Assembly: GCA_948146395.1 (NCBI GenBank)
Contig: OX411548.1
Coordinates: forward strand, 61,213,020-61,277,019
Direction of reading: 5' to 3'
From: Fragum whitleyi
Lineage: Eukaryota > Mollusca > Bivalvia > Cardiida > Cardiidae
Length of the DNA stretch: 64,000 nucleotides
Position 1 is the first letter of the stretch. The number at the start of each line of letters is the position of its first letter. Position numbers and translations under genes: made by a program. A model generated the notes under the pieces. That model did not search any database. It saw nothing but the letters and a program-made list of their open reading frames with translations, and was not told the origin of the DNA. Of this stretch, positions 46,896 to 58,692 are shown one piece after another.

Positions 46896-47904
46896 TATTG
46901 AAGCATTTTCATATACACTCTTATCAACAAGTTCAAAAAAATATTGTTTTATTGAATTGATATTTTTGTATGTCTGCCTGTCCAACAGGCAATTGCTTCA
47001 TGACAAAAGACCATTTATTCAACATCTGCTCATGTAAACTCATTCAGGAGTCACTGAATTTAAATTTTGATGAATCCTTTGTCTAATATTTACATTGACA
47101 ACATTGTCAACAGCTTACTTTTTCTTGATAATTTTCCTTTTCATTGTTACCAGATTGTGTAAAATATGCCGGAAATGGTGAGAGTTGATGAGGTAAGGGA
47201 CCAGTTTGACACCTTGTCTTATATGATAACGCATATTTGTGTATTTAACAAAAATTGGATAATGAAATTGCCTGTGATCTATCTGTCTTAGAATAAGTTT
47301 CTAAAACTTCAATTCCAAACAATTCAAAATGAAGGTATATATGTCACTTACCTAGTGCTACATTTCTTTTTTAATTCAGTATAAAAATGACACAAAAAAA
47401 CTTTTAAAATTCTGAGATTATCTTACCTAAACTTTAAAAGAGGCTTTGCGAAAGTAAGATAGCCCATTGGAACCCTGGTCAGTTGATAACCTTAAAGGGC
47501 TATCACAGCTACATTACAATTAGATTTCATAAAAAATTTTGTTGTAGTTTCAGATACTTTAAAAATCTTAAATTTTCGGTTGTACAAACTTGTCTAATCT
47601 TCGTAATAATATGTCTTAAATTTAACCCATTGAAGCTTAAAAAACTATACTTAATTATGTGTCCTAGATTGCATTCTAATAACGTTAAACCCAAATTGTT
47701 CTTTAGGTTCTCTAAGTGAATCATGTTTGGTTAAATTTTGAAATTTTCATAATTATCCCTCTCTTTTTCTTACATTAATTAAAATCAAAGAATAATATGG
47801 TAATATTCGAAATTGGAAATGGTTTCTTACAACACCTAATTAACATTATTTCATTTATATCATGACGAGTTATATCAAGTTAAGTTTGTTTGAATGAGGG
47901 TTTA
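46896..47904. other. Unassigned sequence between inverted arms
   Basis: No transposase or host gene recognised. A small TTGACAACATTGTCAA palindrome lies at about 47095-47110. Confidence 0.5.
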
Positions 47905-48010
47905 TATCGTTTTCAACAATCTTTCATTTATATCGCGGTGGCAGCAGCACTTTACAATGGATTCCTGGTATTCTCAAACCAGTACCACTATTACATCATT
48001 TCCTGGCCTA
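47905..48010 (-). mobile_element. SINE 3' fragment
   Basis: TTTATATCGCGGTGGCAGCAG, TTTACAATGGATTCCTGGTA and AACCAGTACCACTATTACATC match the middle and 3' body of the SINE at 15461-15746 in the same orientation. Confidence 0.65.
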
Positions 48011-49078
48011 CAGCCTACTTAAGAATTAATATAACTTTATTTACAAAGCTGGTAGATTATCGAGCAATGTTATGGTTATGGTCCTTGATATTTTTTTTCA
48101 AAAATTAAAAAAAACTTTTTCTTTTTTATCTTGTGGAAATATCCTACGCAAATTGGCTAGGGGTCAAGTTCAAAAACCTGTTCAATTATTTCTTGATTCA
48201 TGTTTAATTTATTAGCCGATGATCAAGTCAATTAATTTAAAACTAAGGTTGTGGTTTCCTGAACTTTTTTTTCAATAAAAGCATTTTTTACCTATTTCAA
48301 ATTTTATACCTCGTGATATAAGGGGCGTTTGTAATCAAGCTGCATGGTGTACTAGGAAAGATTCCTTAGACAACTTCATTCCAAATTAATATTAATGCCT
48401 CACATAGTCTGTCATTTTAACAATTTCGATATAAATTGTTTGTGAACATTCACTTGTTGAAAAGTTTTGAAGAACAAGCTTGTTATCATTTGTTCTTTAT
48501 TCATTTTTAAAGGATAGGCTTGCGTAACATTCTCAAAAGGTTTCGAATCATTTCATATTTTTGCTACTAATAAAGCATACTCTCTTTGAATAAGTGTTTT
48601 AATTCATGACGAATAATTATTCATATCAAAATAAGTTTATTGAGTCTTGTTTTAAAAAAAAATATCAAAACTTCCAATGAATTGACAATCGGAGCACTTT
48701 ATTTCCAATTCATTCCTATGCCATTCTTCAATTTAACACGTAATCTTTTGAGAAATGCTTTCGAAACTCGTAAAATGACAAACAAAACCTGTTTCCTCAG
48801 TCATTGATGTGGTGCACTTGTTTAAAAAAAATCAATTTAAACTTTCTAATTTAACGCCTAATATGAAAATCGAAAAATCTAAAACGCAAACTTTTGACAT
48901 TCACATTTAACCTTACTGTTAGTTTGTCAATAAACTTTTAAAATATGAATTGAATGGGGTCAACATCACATTGCATTCGAAAGAACTAGGACACATGTAC
49001 TAGACAATTCCACTGTCGTCTCAGCCCAGATGATTGTGCGCTGGGATTTCAGTTACGGGATTCCAGTTACGGGGGAGC
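48011..49078. other. Unassigned sequence
   Basis: No gene or repeat recognised. Confidence 0.5.
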
Positions 49079-49303
49079 CGCCATCATAGCGCAGTTGGTA
49101 GTGTGTCGGACAATCAATCTAGAGGTCCCGGGTTCGATCCCAGACGGTGGCACTCAATCTTTCGTCACTATTTGTTTCTCACCAATAGCTTGATAACTGT
49201 AAGGATGTGGTGGTTGTACTGGTGAGAGAAATACCAGGAAACCATTGTTAGGTGCTCCAGTCTCCGCAATATAACTGAAAAAACTCCATTCAATAAATCA
49301 ATC
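49079..49303 (+). mobile_element. tRNA-derived SINE with well-preserved head
   Basis: The head starts at about 49078 with GCCGCCATCATAGCGCAGTT and ends CAGACGGTGGC. The acceptor stem pairs at six of seven positions and box B is GGGTTCGATCC, but the anticodon stem is poor. The body contains TACTGGTGAGAGAAATACC and CTCCAGTCTCCGCAATATAA; the tail is CAATAAATCAATCAA. A shorter body than the copy at 15461. Confidence 0.85.
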
Positions 49304-49309
49304 AAGTTA

Positions 49310-49485
49310 TGGGTTTCAAGGTTCGATCTCTGACAGCAGCACACCCTGTCTGACACTTGTCTCCAACCAACGGGTAGAAACTAGTAAAATATCTGGGATT
49401 AAAAAGATGTAGCCCGGAAAGGAATTTCCTGTAGTAGCGATGAGAAAAATACCAGGAACCATGGTTAAGTGCCCTGTTTTTCAGC
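49310..49485 (+). mobile_element. Second SINE fragment, adjacent
   Basis: Starts inside box B (AAGGTTCGATCTCTGACAGC), runs through CCAACCAACGGGTAGAAAC and GTAGCGATGAGAAAAATACC and stops near GTGCCCTGTTTTTCAGC. It directly follows the previous SINE tail. Confidence 0.6.
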
Positions 49486-50307
49486 GTGATGACATTGTTA
49501 ATACAGATGTTAAATCCGTTCCAAACAAAACAGTTGTTATTTTATCGGCTTTGAATTTAAAAAAAAAGTATCAAATTTGTGTGAATCTTACGCTTTTGAA
49601 AATATAAAACAGCTTCAAGATTGAAATTTGTGAAAGAACTAAGATTATTTTAAAATAATATCTCATCCAAAACATTCATACCTAAAGTTTCCGCATACAA
49701 ATCTAGCAATTGTTAAAAAAAATTCAAACGTAAGGTCAAACTAGTGCGTTCTTTCAACATTTTTTCACATAATACGAGCATTATCGCTACCAGGCTCTTT
49801 TTGGTGTGAAAACTGGGCTTTTTTATCATAGAGTTAACCCCCCCCCCCCTTCCAAACTTCATACATATGAATGTCATTGTGCTTGGTATAGTACTAGGTC
49901 TAGCTCCAATTCCATAATAGGATGAGGCAATATGACAAATCCATGGCTCTTGGTATATTTTCAAAGTGCAATTAAACTCTTATGTACAACAGACGGACAA
50001 CCCATGAAATACGTCATTCTTATCATTTCTCTATATAGTCTAGAGAACATGTCAACTCAAGACCGTTTCTAAAGGTTTAGATAAAATCAAATCTAAATTT
50101 TGGAAAGATTTCTTTTTTTGATGTGCTAAATAAGACTGGTGATTATATCTACAACTATTTTTAGTTACACTTGCTCACCTAAAATTTTGTACATGGGGGA
50201 GGAAAAGGGTGGGGGTCAAATCTACTTTAACTTGGACATTGAAAAGACTTTGGACTGTTAAAAATGTTTCAGACCTTTTTCTTGAAGCCAAAGCCCCTTT
50301 TTTTGCC
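49486..50307. other. Unassigned sequence
   Basis: No gene seen. A run of about 13 C lies at 49838-49850. Confidence 0.5.
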
Positions 50308-50690
50308 AAAGCGACCATTTTCTACTTCTTGTCAATGTTAAAGTGAGTGGGTGGGGTAAGATGTTTTACAAATGATCTCTAAAACTGACCAAATAACAAA
50401 GAATATCCAATTTTCAATCAGCTAATGACTTATTACAATCCACTACATGGCTTTTGATATACCAATTTATACTAATTTAGAATTAAACATGTTTTCTGTC
50501 AAAAAGTCTTTACATGTCTAGTTGGGAAAAATCTATGATAAAAATCACGAAAAAAATCACAATACGTATCTTCCGATTTTGTCCTACTTTATATATGTTA
50601 AATGGGTATGTCTATGGATATCAAAAAACACAACATTGTTTTTGTTGCAATTTGTTTTGGGTCCTACCATAATTTGACTGGACTACCACG
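50308..50690 (-). repeat. Right arm of the inverted repeat pair
   Basis: Reverse complement relation to 46488-46895; for example GTATCTTCCGATTTTGTCCT at about 50565 and TTGTTGCAATTTGTTTTGGG at about 50641. The pair may be the long TIRs of one 4.2-kb element or two independent inverted insertions. Confidence 0.75.
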
Positions 50691-50713
50691 CATGCCAAAA
50701 TGTAGCCTTCTCA

Positions 50714-51685
50714 TTAAGGTTCATGTAAAGTGTTTGAGACCCAATTTTAAGGGCATTCATTTGCCAAGAAAAAGCAGTATGTCCAGGAATGTTATATATC
50801 AAAATGAAGCTATTTATGAGCACAAGCAGTTGAAAAACATAAGACTGTTATAACTATAGCTATATAGCCAAAACATTGTGGAAAATGGTCATTTGTACAG
50901 AACAAGCAACTGCATGACTGTGTGATAAAATTGGCTCATATTTTAACAAAGTCTAGCCTAAAGTACCATCCAGGTAGTGCTACAACCATTGGTATAAAAC
51001 TCAGCCCCAAAACGTAGTTATGCAAGCAATTTATTTTGACTTATTTTATTAACACATATGTCATATATGTCATTCTAATTTTGTAAACGTGTAGATCTTT
51101 TTAAGGTATGGTGTGTTATCACAACATAAATAGACATTAATTGTTTATATACCTGTAAGGTTGTTTAGCAATATATCAATTTCTATTTCACAGAATGATA
51201 AATATATAGTAATATTGTAGATCATTGAATTAAAAAAAAGCTTTAATTTGAAATAAATCGCAGAAAATATTTCGCAATATTATGGTGTGATGTTGCACCA
51301 TACCTTAGATCTATTTTGAAAACAGACCAAACCGGTTTGACATGTATGTTGACAAAATAAATGGAAATTGATTGTTTCAAAAGAGCCTTTTGAGACTGAG
51401 TTTTATATCTAAGGTTGTAGCACTACCTGGATGGTACTTCAGACTGTACTTTGATAAAATACGGGGTTTTATGCAACCGTCATGCAGTTGCTTGTTCTGT
51501 ACAAAATGACCCTTTTCCACAGTGTTTTGGCTATACCGCTATAGCTATGGCGGTCTTATGTTGCCTAACTGCTTGTGCTCACGAATAGCTTCATTTTGAT
51601 ATATAATATAACTGGACATACTGCTTTTTCTTGGCTAATGAAGTGCCCTAAATATTGGGTCTCAAACACTTTACATGAACCTTAA
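50714..51685. mobile_element. Foldback element with about 310-bp inverted arms, TTAA-flanked
   Basis: The left arm starts GGTTCATGTAAAGTGTTTGA at 50718 and the right arm ends TCAAACACTTTACATGAACC at 51681, with TTAA on both sides (50714-50717, 51682-51685). Arms continue through AGCAGTATGTCCAG, ACAGAACAAGCAACTGCATG and ACCATCCAGGTAGTGCTACA and their complements, with moderate divergence. The roughly 340-bp loop holds a smaller MITE. No coding sequence. Confidence 0.88.
51101..51308. mobile_element. Small MITE in the foldback loop, TTAA-like target
   Basis: GGTATGGTGTGTTATCACAA opens at 51105 and GTTGCACCATACC closes at 51304. The flanks are TTAA and TTAG. Terminal repeat of about 12-17 bp. 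Confidence 0.6.
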
Positions 51686-52339
51686 ACGACGATATATAGC
51701 CTTAGCAAAATGCGATTTACCGAAGACAAACAGGATGACTTTCAATCAATCAAAGAGGATAAATCGAATGAAAATAAAATCAAAATTATTTGGATACGAA
51801 TCGACTCTTTTAAGTCCTCGATGAACATCTTGTTGCCAAAAAACATCATACATTAGTTTTGGTGTTCTCCAACCACGTCGCTTGTATCATGAATGTTTTT
51901 TAGAGCCCAAAGCCAGTACTGCTAATACCAAAGAGCCCAGGAATATACATTGGTTTCGACGTAAAGGTGCTCTAACTCAAACGAAATTTCGCTTTGGCCT
52001 GTAAGTATGTCTCAAACGACGTCTAAGTTGTTTAATCCCAACAATTCCAACGTACTCAACGCTAAAGCTGGGACGAGTAGAATTTTTGTACCCGAGTACT
52101 CAAGATCCGATGATTACTGTCCAAATATTTATTTTATCAACCAACTACATAGTAGACGCAACAAGTATTTCTGTAAAGGGGATTCGAACATACATATTCC
52201 GATATTGTTTTTAGGGTCGTAATTGTTGTGAGTCTGTAGCCAGGATTCTCAAAACTATATGCAAGTCGGGAGAACCACCTGAAGATCAACATCTTCCATT
52301 TTTTCTGAATTTGACTACCAAGGATACATAGTATCCTTG
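51686..52339. other. Unassigned sequence before the minisatellite
   Basis: No gene seen. TGTACCCGAGTACTCAAGATC at about 52088 resembles a lone minisatellite word, and a short hairpin TACCAAGGATAC/GTATCCTTGGTA sits at 52316-52342. Confidence 0.5.
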
Positions 52340-53312
52340 GTACAAGGGTCTGGTAACGAGTAACAATTCAGGACCCGGGTAGGCACGTTACCCTACCCGA
52401 TACCCGGGTACCAGAGTACGCGATCTAGCTCTAGTAAGGGGTTCTGATTCAGGCCCCGGGTAGGAACGCAACCCCTTCCCGATACTCGGGTACTCGAGTA
52501 CGCGATCCAGCTCTAGTAACGGATAATGGTTCAGGACCAGGGTAGGAACCTTACTCTACTCGATAAACGGGTACTCGAGAACTCGACCCAGCTCTACAAA
52601 CGGATAATGATTTAGGACCCGTGTAGAAACGTTGCCTTACCCGATACCCGGGTACCAGAGTACGCGATTCAGCTCTAGTAACGGGTACTGATTCAGGACC
52701 TGGGTAGGAACGTTACCCTATCCGATACCCGGATACTCGATTACTCGTCCCAACACTAGAAACGGGTAATGATTCAGGATCAGAGTAAGATCGTCGCCCT
52801 ACCCGTTACCCGGGTACTCAATACAGCTCTATTAACGGGTACTTATTCAGGACCTGGGTAGGAACGTTACCCTACCCGATAATCTGGTACTAAAATACTC
52901 ATCCCAGCTCTAGTAAGGGATACTGATTCAGGACCCCGTGTAGGAACGCAACCCCTTCCCGACACTCGGGTACTCTAGTACGCGATCCAGCTCTAGTAAC
53001 GGGTACTGATTCAGGACCCGGGTAGGAACGTTACCCTATCCGATACTCGGATACCCGAGTCCTCCATCTAGCTCAAGAAACGGGTAATGGTTCAGGTCAC
53101 GGGTATGAACGTTATCCTACCCGATACTCGATTACTCGATGTAGCTCAAATAACATGTAATGATTCAGGACCCGGGTAGGAATTTTACCCTACCCGATAC
53201 CCGGGTACCCGAGTACTCGATCTATTTGTAGTACCGGGTAATGATTCAGGACCCGGGTAGGAAGCGTTACCCTACCCGATACTTGGGTACTCGAGTACTC
53301 ACCCCAGCGTTA
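52340..53312 (+). repeat. Minisatellite, about 12 units of about 80 bp
   Basis: Consensus words: TGATTCAGGACCCGGGTAGG, AACGTTACCCTACCCGATAC, CCGGGTACTCGAGTACTCGA and CCAGCTCTAGTAACGGGTA. The GATTCAGG word recurs near 52367, 52447, 52527, 52609, 52690, 52771, 52849, 52926, 53006, 53088, 53162 and 53242. Units are diverged from one another, and some variants recur (units 2 and 8 share AACGCAACCCCTTCCCGA). More GC-rich than its surroundings and rich in 6-bp palindromes (CCCGGG, CTCGAG, GGTACC). Confidence 0.93.
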
Positions 53313-54050
53313 CTCAACGTAATTATTGTACTGCAAGCATGGGCAAAGATGACCTGTTGAATATCTTAAGAAATTTGTCTAGAATAAAGTAGTCCGACTC
53401 GATAGTGTGCTTATTCCTTGGATTTCAACGCTTGCTTTGATGAAAGAGTTCGAAGTGTCCCAAAACATATTATGGATCGAGTGAATTGCGAAATTGCATG
53501 AGATGATTGTTTTTTGAAATTCTTTTGATTTTAGGATCAAGTACGCGGGGTTGTAAACGGTTTTCTCTAGAGAGACAATGCCGATGCAAGTTTATTAGGT
53601 TTTAGTTGCCCTTTTACGACGTCGTTAATTTCTTTACATTAGAGTTTAATTAAGTGGCTAGGCGCGTGCCGATCATCAAATTTATAATTTCATTTGATGT
53701 CCTTCAAAAATAAATTTTTACTGCCTGTTGAATAATCAATGGTGTTTAAACCTTCTTCTAAAATTGATGAAAACGGTTTTAATGAATTCTTTATTGGCCA
53801 GTTGTTTGTGCTGGACGTTTTAAAGATTCGCTAACAATTACGTTTGAATTTAGATTTCCATCGAATTTCATGGAATGTTCAAAAAGGCCATTTTATCGGG
53901 CCTTAAAGTTGGTGTACTTGGAAAAGACTTGGGCCCTAGCAAGACGTTTTAACAAATTTAGTAGTGGCCAGGGTTTTTTTAAGGGATATGGGGTCTTGAG
54001 AGTCTGAGACGCCCTCGAAACTGTCTGATGCGAGTCCCATGGTCCCTCTT
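53313..54050. other. Unassigned sequence
   Basis: No gene or repeat recognised. Confidence 0.5.
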
Positions 54051-54052
54051 GG

Positions 54053-54119
54053 GCTCAACCTCAGAAAGAAATTGAAGACTGTTATACAACAGTCTTCAAT
54101 TCTTTCCTGAAGTTGAGTC
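54053..54119. repeat. Hairpin with about 31-bp arms
   Basis: CTCAACCTCAGAAAGAAATTG and AAGACTGTT pair with AACAGTCTT and CAATTCTTTCCTGAAGTTGAG around a 4-base loop. Confidence 0.8.
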
Positions 54120-54249
54120 CGAAATATTTATGTATCTAACACTTTCATTACCTATAACCAGGAAATAGCTCTTAATTCACAATTAAAAGCAAAATTATTG
54201 CTTAAAAAATAAACTTTATCTAAAGCCGGTACTCCCAAGGATTAAGAAT

Positions 54250-54420
54250 GTGCGTGGTATCCGTGGTCTAGAGGTAGAGCGTCGGCCTCTTGACCCAAAA
54301 GTCCTGAGTTCGATTCCCGGGAGCGGCTATCAATCTTGGTTTTTACATTGGCCCACACATTCGGCGCGAAAACTGGTGAATTTTCCAGGAAGCAGAATCG
54401 AGGGGGATTAATCTTAGTTG
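54250..54420 (+). mobile_element. tRNA-derived SINE, different head
   Basis: GGTATCCGTGGTCTAGAGGT carries box A, and TGAGTTCGATTCCCGGGAGC carries box B. Downstream, TTCGGCGCGAAAACTGGTGAAT resembles a decayed SINE body. Acceptor ends do not pair, so it is not a functional tRNA. Confidence 0.6.
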
Positions 54421-54944
54421 TTAGAACTTGTTTCCCAATCGATGTAAAATAAATATGTTTAAACCAAACTTTAAGAAAGGACCCCTAAGATCCGATGTGT
54501 CGCGTACTTTGGACCTCATTTTGTTGAAGTCCGACTATAACAATGTTAGCACCACTAAGAATTCTGTCAGCGTGCACATCAGAATCTTCCCTTTTCGCGT
54601 TCATCCATAGGTCTATTCTAGGATTTAAAGAGTAGGGGGAAATTTTGTTGAAAATAGGCAACATTGCCAAAAAGAACATTGCCAAAAAGAGTAGAATTTT
54701 TGCTCTTTCTCTATGTTAAAAAATCCCCCATAATCTTTAAAATTTGGGGGGGGGGGATTTTTCAAAAGTATGTGCTAAAATGCCTAATACCCCTCCTAAA
54801 ATAGACACTGCCATAGTTAGAATAGAGGAACATCGTTTTAGCCAAAGCTCGCTTTCCCAGAAATTTCAGAACGCTCATTCTAGATTTAGCCGGGAAATCA
54901 ACACACTTGGAAAAGCCTCTAGCCCAGTCAAACTTCGCGGATTG
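54421..54944. other. Unassigned sequence
   Basis: No gene seen. A G-run at 54747-54756 and an imperfect repeat ACATTGCCAAAAAGA at about 54660-54690. Confidence 0.5.
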
Positions 54945-55003
54945 TGACTAGGTCGACACTTTACGTACTAATAAGATGGCCCCTTTTCGCCTGACCTACA
55001 CAC
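54945..55003 (+). mobile_element. R1 element fragment, 3' end
   Basis: GACTAGGTCGACACTTTACG, TACTAATAAGATGGCCCC and TTTTCGCCTGACC parallel 7325-7380. A decayed palindrome precedes it. Confidence 0.5.
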
Positions 55004-55387
55004 AGTTTAGACCCTCATGAATTAAACGCAAATCCCATCGAAATTCGTTCAGAATAGCCTCTCCATTGTTTAAAATTGTATCATTCAAAATATTTATTCA
55101 GATCATTATCTCATCTTATGCCATTATCTCAACTACTGCTATCATCGGTGTTTTATATCAGTTTAAAAAATGACTGTTCATTGAAAGTTAAAAACAAAGC
55201 CTTTTAACCACAAGATTTCTGTATAAATAAAAATTTCAAAATGCGACGTTTCTTTTGTTGCTCAGTATATGATCTACCTAGTAATTCATTTCATTAAAAA
55301 AACATTTCCGTTCAAACCTCGCTTTCATTCAATAGCACTCGGCGTTGAACGTGCATGTAAAATAATGTACATGCCCATTATCCCGTC

Positions 55388-55420
<33 letters not shown>

Positions 55421-56824
55421 GAGCAGCTAGCACGAGAGTTTCGACTGTTGAACACCTGTACAAGGGCCATTCGGAACATCGATTGGACTTTTCCGTAAAC
55501 TGGACAGTTTCTCTGACATAAGTGTAGTCATTTTGGGTCATTTGGTAGTTCGACTTCTGGTGGTTCTTCGGCTTTCTAATACGCTTAAAGAAACACATTT
55601 TAAGAATTCTCTCGATCGTCCTGGCATATTATAATTTGACGACAAAAATGCAGTTAACACTGCGTTTTGTTATCAGATTATAATATGTATATTTTTATTC
55701 TTTCGTAGATTTCGTTGACGTTTTATACAACGTATTCCTTAGCGGGATGGTTAACGTCATGAAATGGCGCGCTTTACTGGCTGCGTCTATTCCGTAGAAT
55801 CACCGAGGATTCTCGATTGGGACAAGTGTATCACCCGAAGTTCATCCCTACTGTATCACTGATTACGTCGGTATGTTCTTCTTCAAGCGAAAAGCGGCCA
55901 TCGAAGTGCGAAAAAACCGACCCTAACAGGACTGCACGGACTACAGTTAGAGCACTTGCAAAGCAGTATATAATGTGAAAAAATTGCACCGCTTTGTCAT
56001 CCCGAACGCAGGGCTGTTTCAGAAAATTTCTTTTGTCTTGACTGGTGAAGAATTAATTCAGGTTGTTAAAAAAAACCTATAAAAAGATAATTAATGTATA
56101 ATTCTAAAATGAAAAAAGGTTTACAATTAAATACTATATAATTAATATCAAGATATTTAAAAAGTGCTCTTCGAATAATAGAGACTATGGTTCATTCCTA
56201 AAAGATGAATTCAGGCTATTTTCTGAAGAAAATTCCGTGGTCAAATACGCCAAGAAATTAAAGCTAGCTGGAGACTGTATATTCTTGGCAATAAATTTCG
56301 GACAACTTTCAGAGAATTTCTCGGGAAAGACGCAATATATTGGAGACCAGGCGTGCATAATAAAACTTAAATTACTCAATTTGAGCCATTACTGCTGACC
56401 AATTCTGTCCTTAATTCGGACTCGCGACACGGGACCGGTTTTATAAAGTTATAATTTCATTTGCGGTAATGTAAGTTCTTGCAATTTATCGTTCCTCCAG
56501 CCAGGATATTACCCATAATTCAGTTGAACCCAAGTAACTTACATTCACTTTAGCCAGTAATTGCATTAGCGGACGCGGGAATTTAGAATTACTCTATAAA
56601 GCAGAAGCAGAAAGATTTTGAAAAACAAGAGTAATTGTGAAATCTATCGAGAATGGACACAGCGGCTGATTGCATTATCCCTCGCATGAGACATTTAAAG
56701 CAATCTACTGACCCAAGTCCGGCGTAAATCAAATTTCATTTCCCGTCCAGCGACATTGATCGGAAAAATTGATTTTAACAATCCCGTGGACTGACCTTTC
56801 TTTTAGACTTTAAATTATACTTCT
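55004..56824. other. Unassigned sequence with poly-T and M3-like end
   Basis: No gene seen. T-run at 55391-55420. GGCCATTCGGAACATCGATTGG with TTCCGTAAACTG at 55456-55491 resembles the M3 terminal repeat but no second end was found. Stretch 56520-56820 is less AT-rich and unique-looking. Confidence 0.45.
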
Positions 56825-56890
56825 GACGATTTTATTACATTTAATGTTCCATTACGGCCAGTTGCCATGGCAACCAATGAATGATGGATA
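56825..56890 (+). promoter_or_regulatory. RFX X-box-like palindrome within repeated block
   Basis: GTTGCCATGGCAAC at 56861-56874 is a perfect palindrome matching the metazoan RFX X-box consensus. It is preceded by ACGATTTTATTACATTTAATG and TTCCATTACGGCCA, as at 43580-43620. RFX binding is inferred from the motif only. Confidence 0.4.
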
Positions 56891-57504
56891 TTCAACACGA
56901 AATTCGCTGGCGTATATTTTTATCCCAATATTGGTCAGTTTTTCTATTGATCTTCATTTTTTATAAGAGGGACAGAAAATGAGTGGTCAGAAAATAATGA
57001 ATAAAGCGAGAAGTACATCTGTCAAAATTTTCCCTGGAAACTGCTTGGTCGATGGGATCCGCAAATCTCCTAGATTTTTGGACACTTCTTACTAAATATG
57101 GCGGTACCTTTTAAAATGATGAATGACCCAAGGGAACTCTTACCAAGTATGGGACATTTTTGTTCTTGTACGTGGTCAAAGATAACAAATCAAAAAGGAC
57201 TATTCGTTATGGCGGCCAAAGTCAGTCGAAACTTTTTGTGTAATCCATAACTCCAAGGACTTGTATTACATAATTTAACAATATTTTTCAAGTTTAACGC
57301 TTGGTTGTTTTTTTCGAACTCACTGTACATTGGCTTCAAATAGTAAAAATCGATCATTACTTTAGGTAAATCTTCATATGTCTACTAAATAATTTACCTC
57401 GAAAATATTTCACCAAAGATCACTTGATCTCTTTTCTTAAAAAAAGAAATTAAGGAAATTCTTTGGATATATCTACTCTCTAACCCGAAAGATCTTACAG
57501 TTAG
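56891..57504. other. Unassigned sequence
   Basis: No gene or repeat recognised. Confidence 0.5.
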
Positions 57505-57689
57505 TATGATCGTGAAATTGACATCCATCTCGATCAAAACTATTCTTAATCACTCAATCGGCGCTCCATTCATTCATTCCAAACACTCACTCAAACTATT
57601 AAAAACGCTTCAAAATCATTTAAATGATAAAAATCAGTTCCTGTATTCAAAATAAAATTCGGTAGAAACAATCCATGATTTCACTGACA

Positions 57690-58692
57690 TACGAAGGTGG
57701 ATCAAAAAATACGTGGACTTTTACTATAACTTTGGTATTTTCCGACGGAAATCAATGAAATTTTGTACACGTCTCAAATCATTTAATGATGACAAAATAT
57801 CAAATTTACAAGATTCTGCTATGACTCTGACGAAAAAAATCCAACATTTGATATACCTGGGTAGGTGCTACCGGCGCAACCCATTTTGTAACGTTACTTC
57901 CTTGTGTTACTACCCGTAATTGTCCCCTCAATTTGGACCAAACACTTCCGAATTTCGCCTTATTACGTGTGGACGTTATGAGTAAGGATATTTAAAATTT
58001 AAGCATAATCCATTCGCTTTTTTCGAATTTAAAGTCAGTTAACTAAGGGTACGCGTAAATTTTGGAACTTCGAAACGACGACACCGGCGCAGCCAGAGAC
58101 AACCAGACAATAATAAAGTTCAACTGGACCTATGGAAAACCTAATCGAGAGGTTTAAATGATAAAATATGCTACAAGGTCTTCAAATGTAAGCAGATACC
58201 TTCTTTTTAAATGGTTTAGGCTTAAGAATGGAGAGTGTTTCTGAAGGATGACACTCGGAGAATGGAAAACGTCTCCTCGGCGTTTAATCTGTAATTGTCA
58301 CAGAACAACATTAGATCAGAATCGTTTAGACAAATTTCACAATTAAGTTCATCGTTTTGGATCAGATGGGTATGAAAATAGTACTTATCCAATGGATAGG
58401 CGATGCAGAAATAGTACTTTTGCTGAGTTGAGTATTTTGGAAAGTGCTGACTTTCGAGATGGAACTTTTCAATACCGCAGCGTTATATTGACGCCGTTAC
58501 CGTGCGCCGGTACCGAATGACTACATGTTTTAGAATGGTTGCTACAGGTGACTAACTATTTTGATTTCATCCAAATTTACACGACAAAAAGAAAAATGTC
58601 TCAATTTAATAACAATGTAGTTTTCTCTTCAAAGTCTGTGAAATCAAAATTTCTGCAACGCTAGTCTACGTAATTTTTGATTCACCCTCGTA
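57690..58692 (+). mobile_element. Mariner-like element, about 1.0 kb, TA target
   Basis: Left end CGAAGGTGGATCAAAAAATA at 57692, right end TAATTTTTGATTCACCCTCG to 58690, so TIRs of about 30 bp, flanked by TA on both sides. CGAGGGTGNNTCAAAA is typical of mariner ends. Shorter than an autonomous element (about 1.3 kb). A decayed transposase start lies at 58101-58270. It sits inside R4. Confidence 0.85.
58101..58270 (+). pseudogene. Mariner transposase N-terminal remnant
   Basis: Frame from 58101 reads NQTIIKFNWTYGKPNREV, a stop, then VSRYLLFKWFRLKNGE. After a frameshift KDDTRR follows. This is the order in mariner transposases: a helix-turn-helix with IKFN...GK, a TVFKWFKRFKNGR-like segment, then EDDPRSGRP. 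Only the DNA-binding part is recognisable. The catalytic DDD region was not found, and at least one stop and one frameshift are present, so it is inactive. Confidence 0.7.

Noticed and set aside
49078..49152. tRNA gene
   Set aside because: The acceptor stem is good, but the anticodon stem does not pair and the sequence continues into a shared SINE body and tail.
54250..54330. tRNA gene
   Set aside because: Box A and B are present, but acceptor ends and T-stem do not pair well; it is better read as a SINE head.
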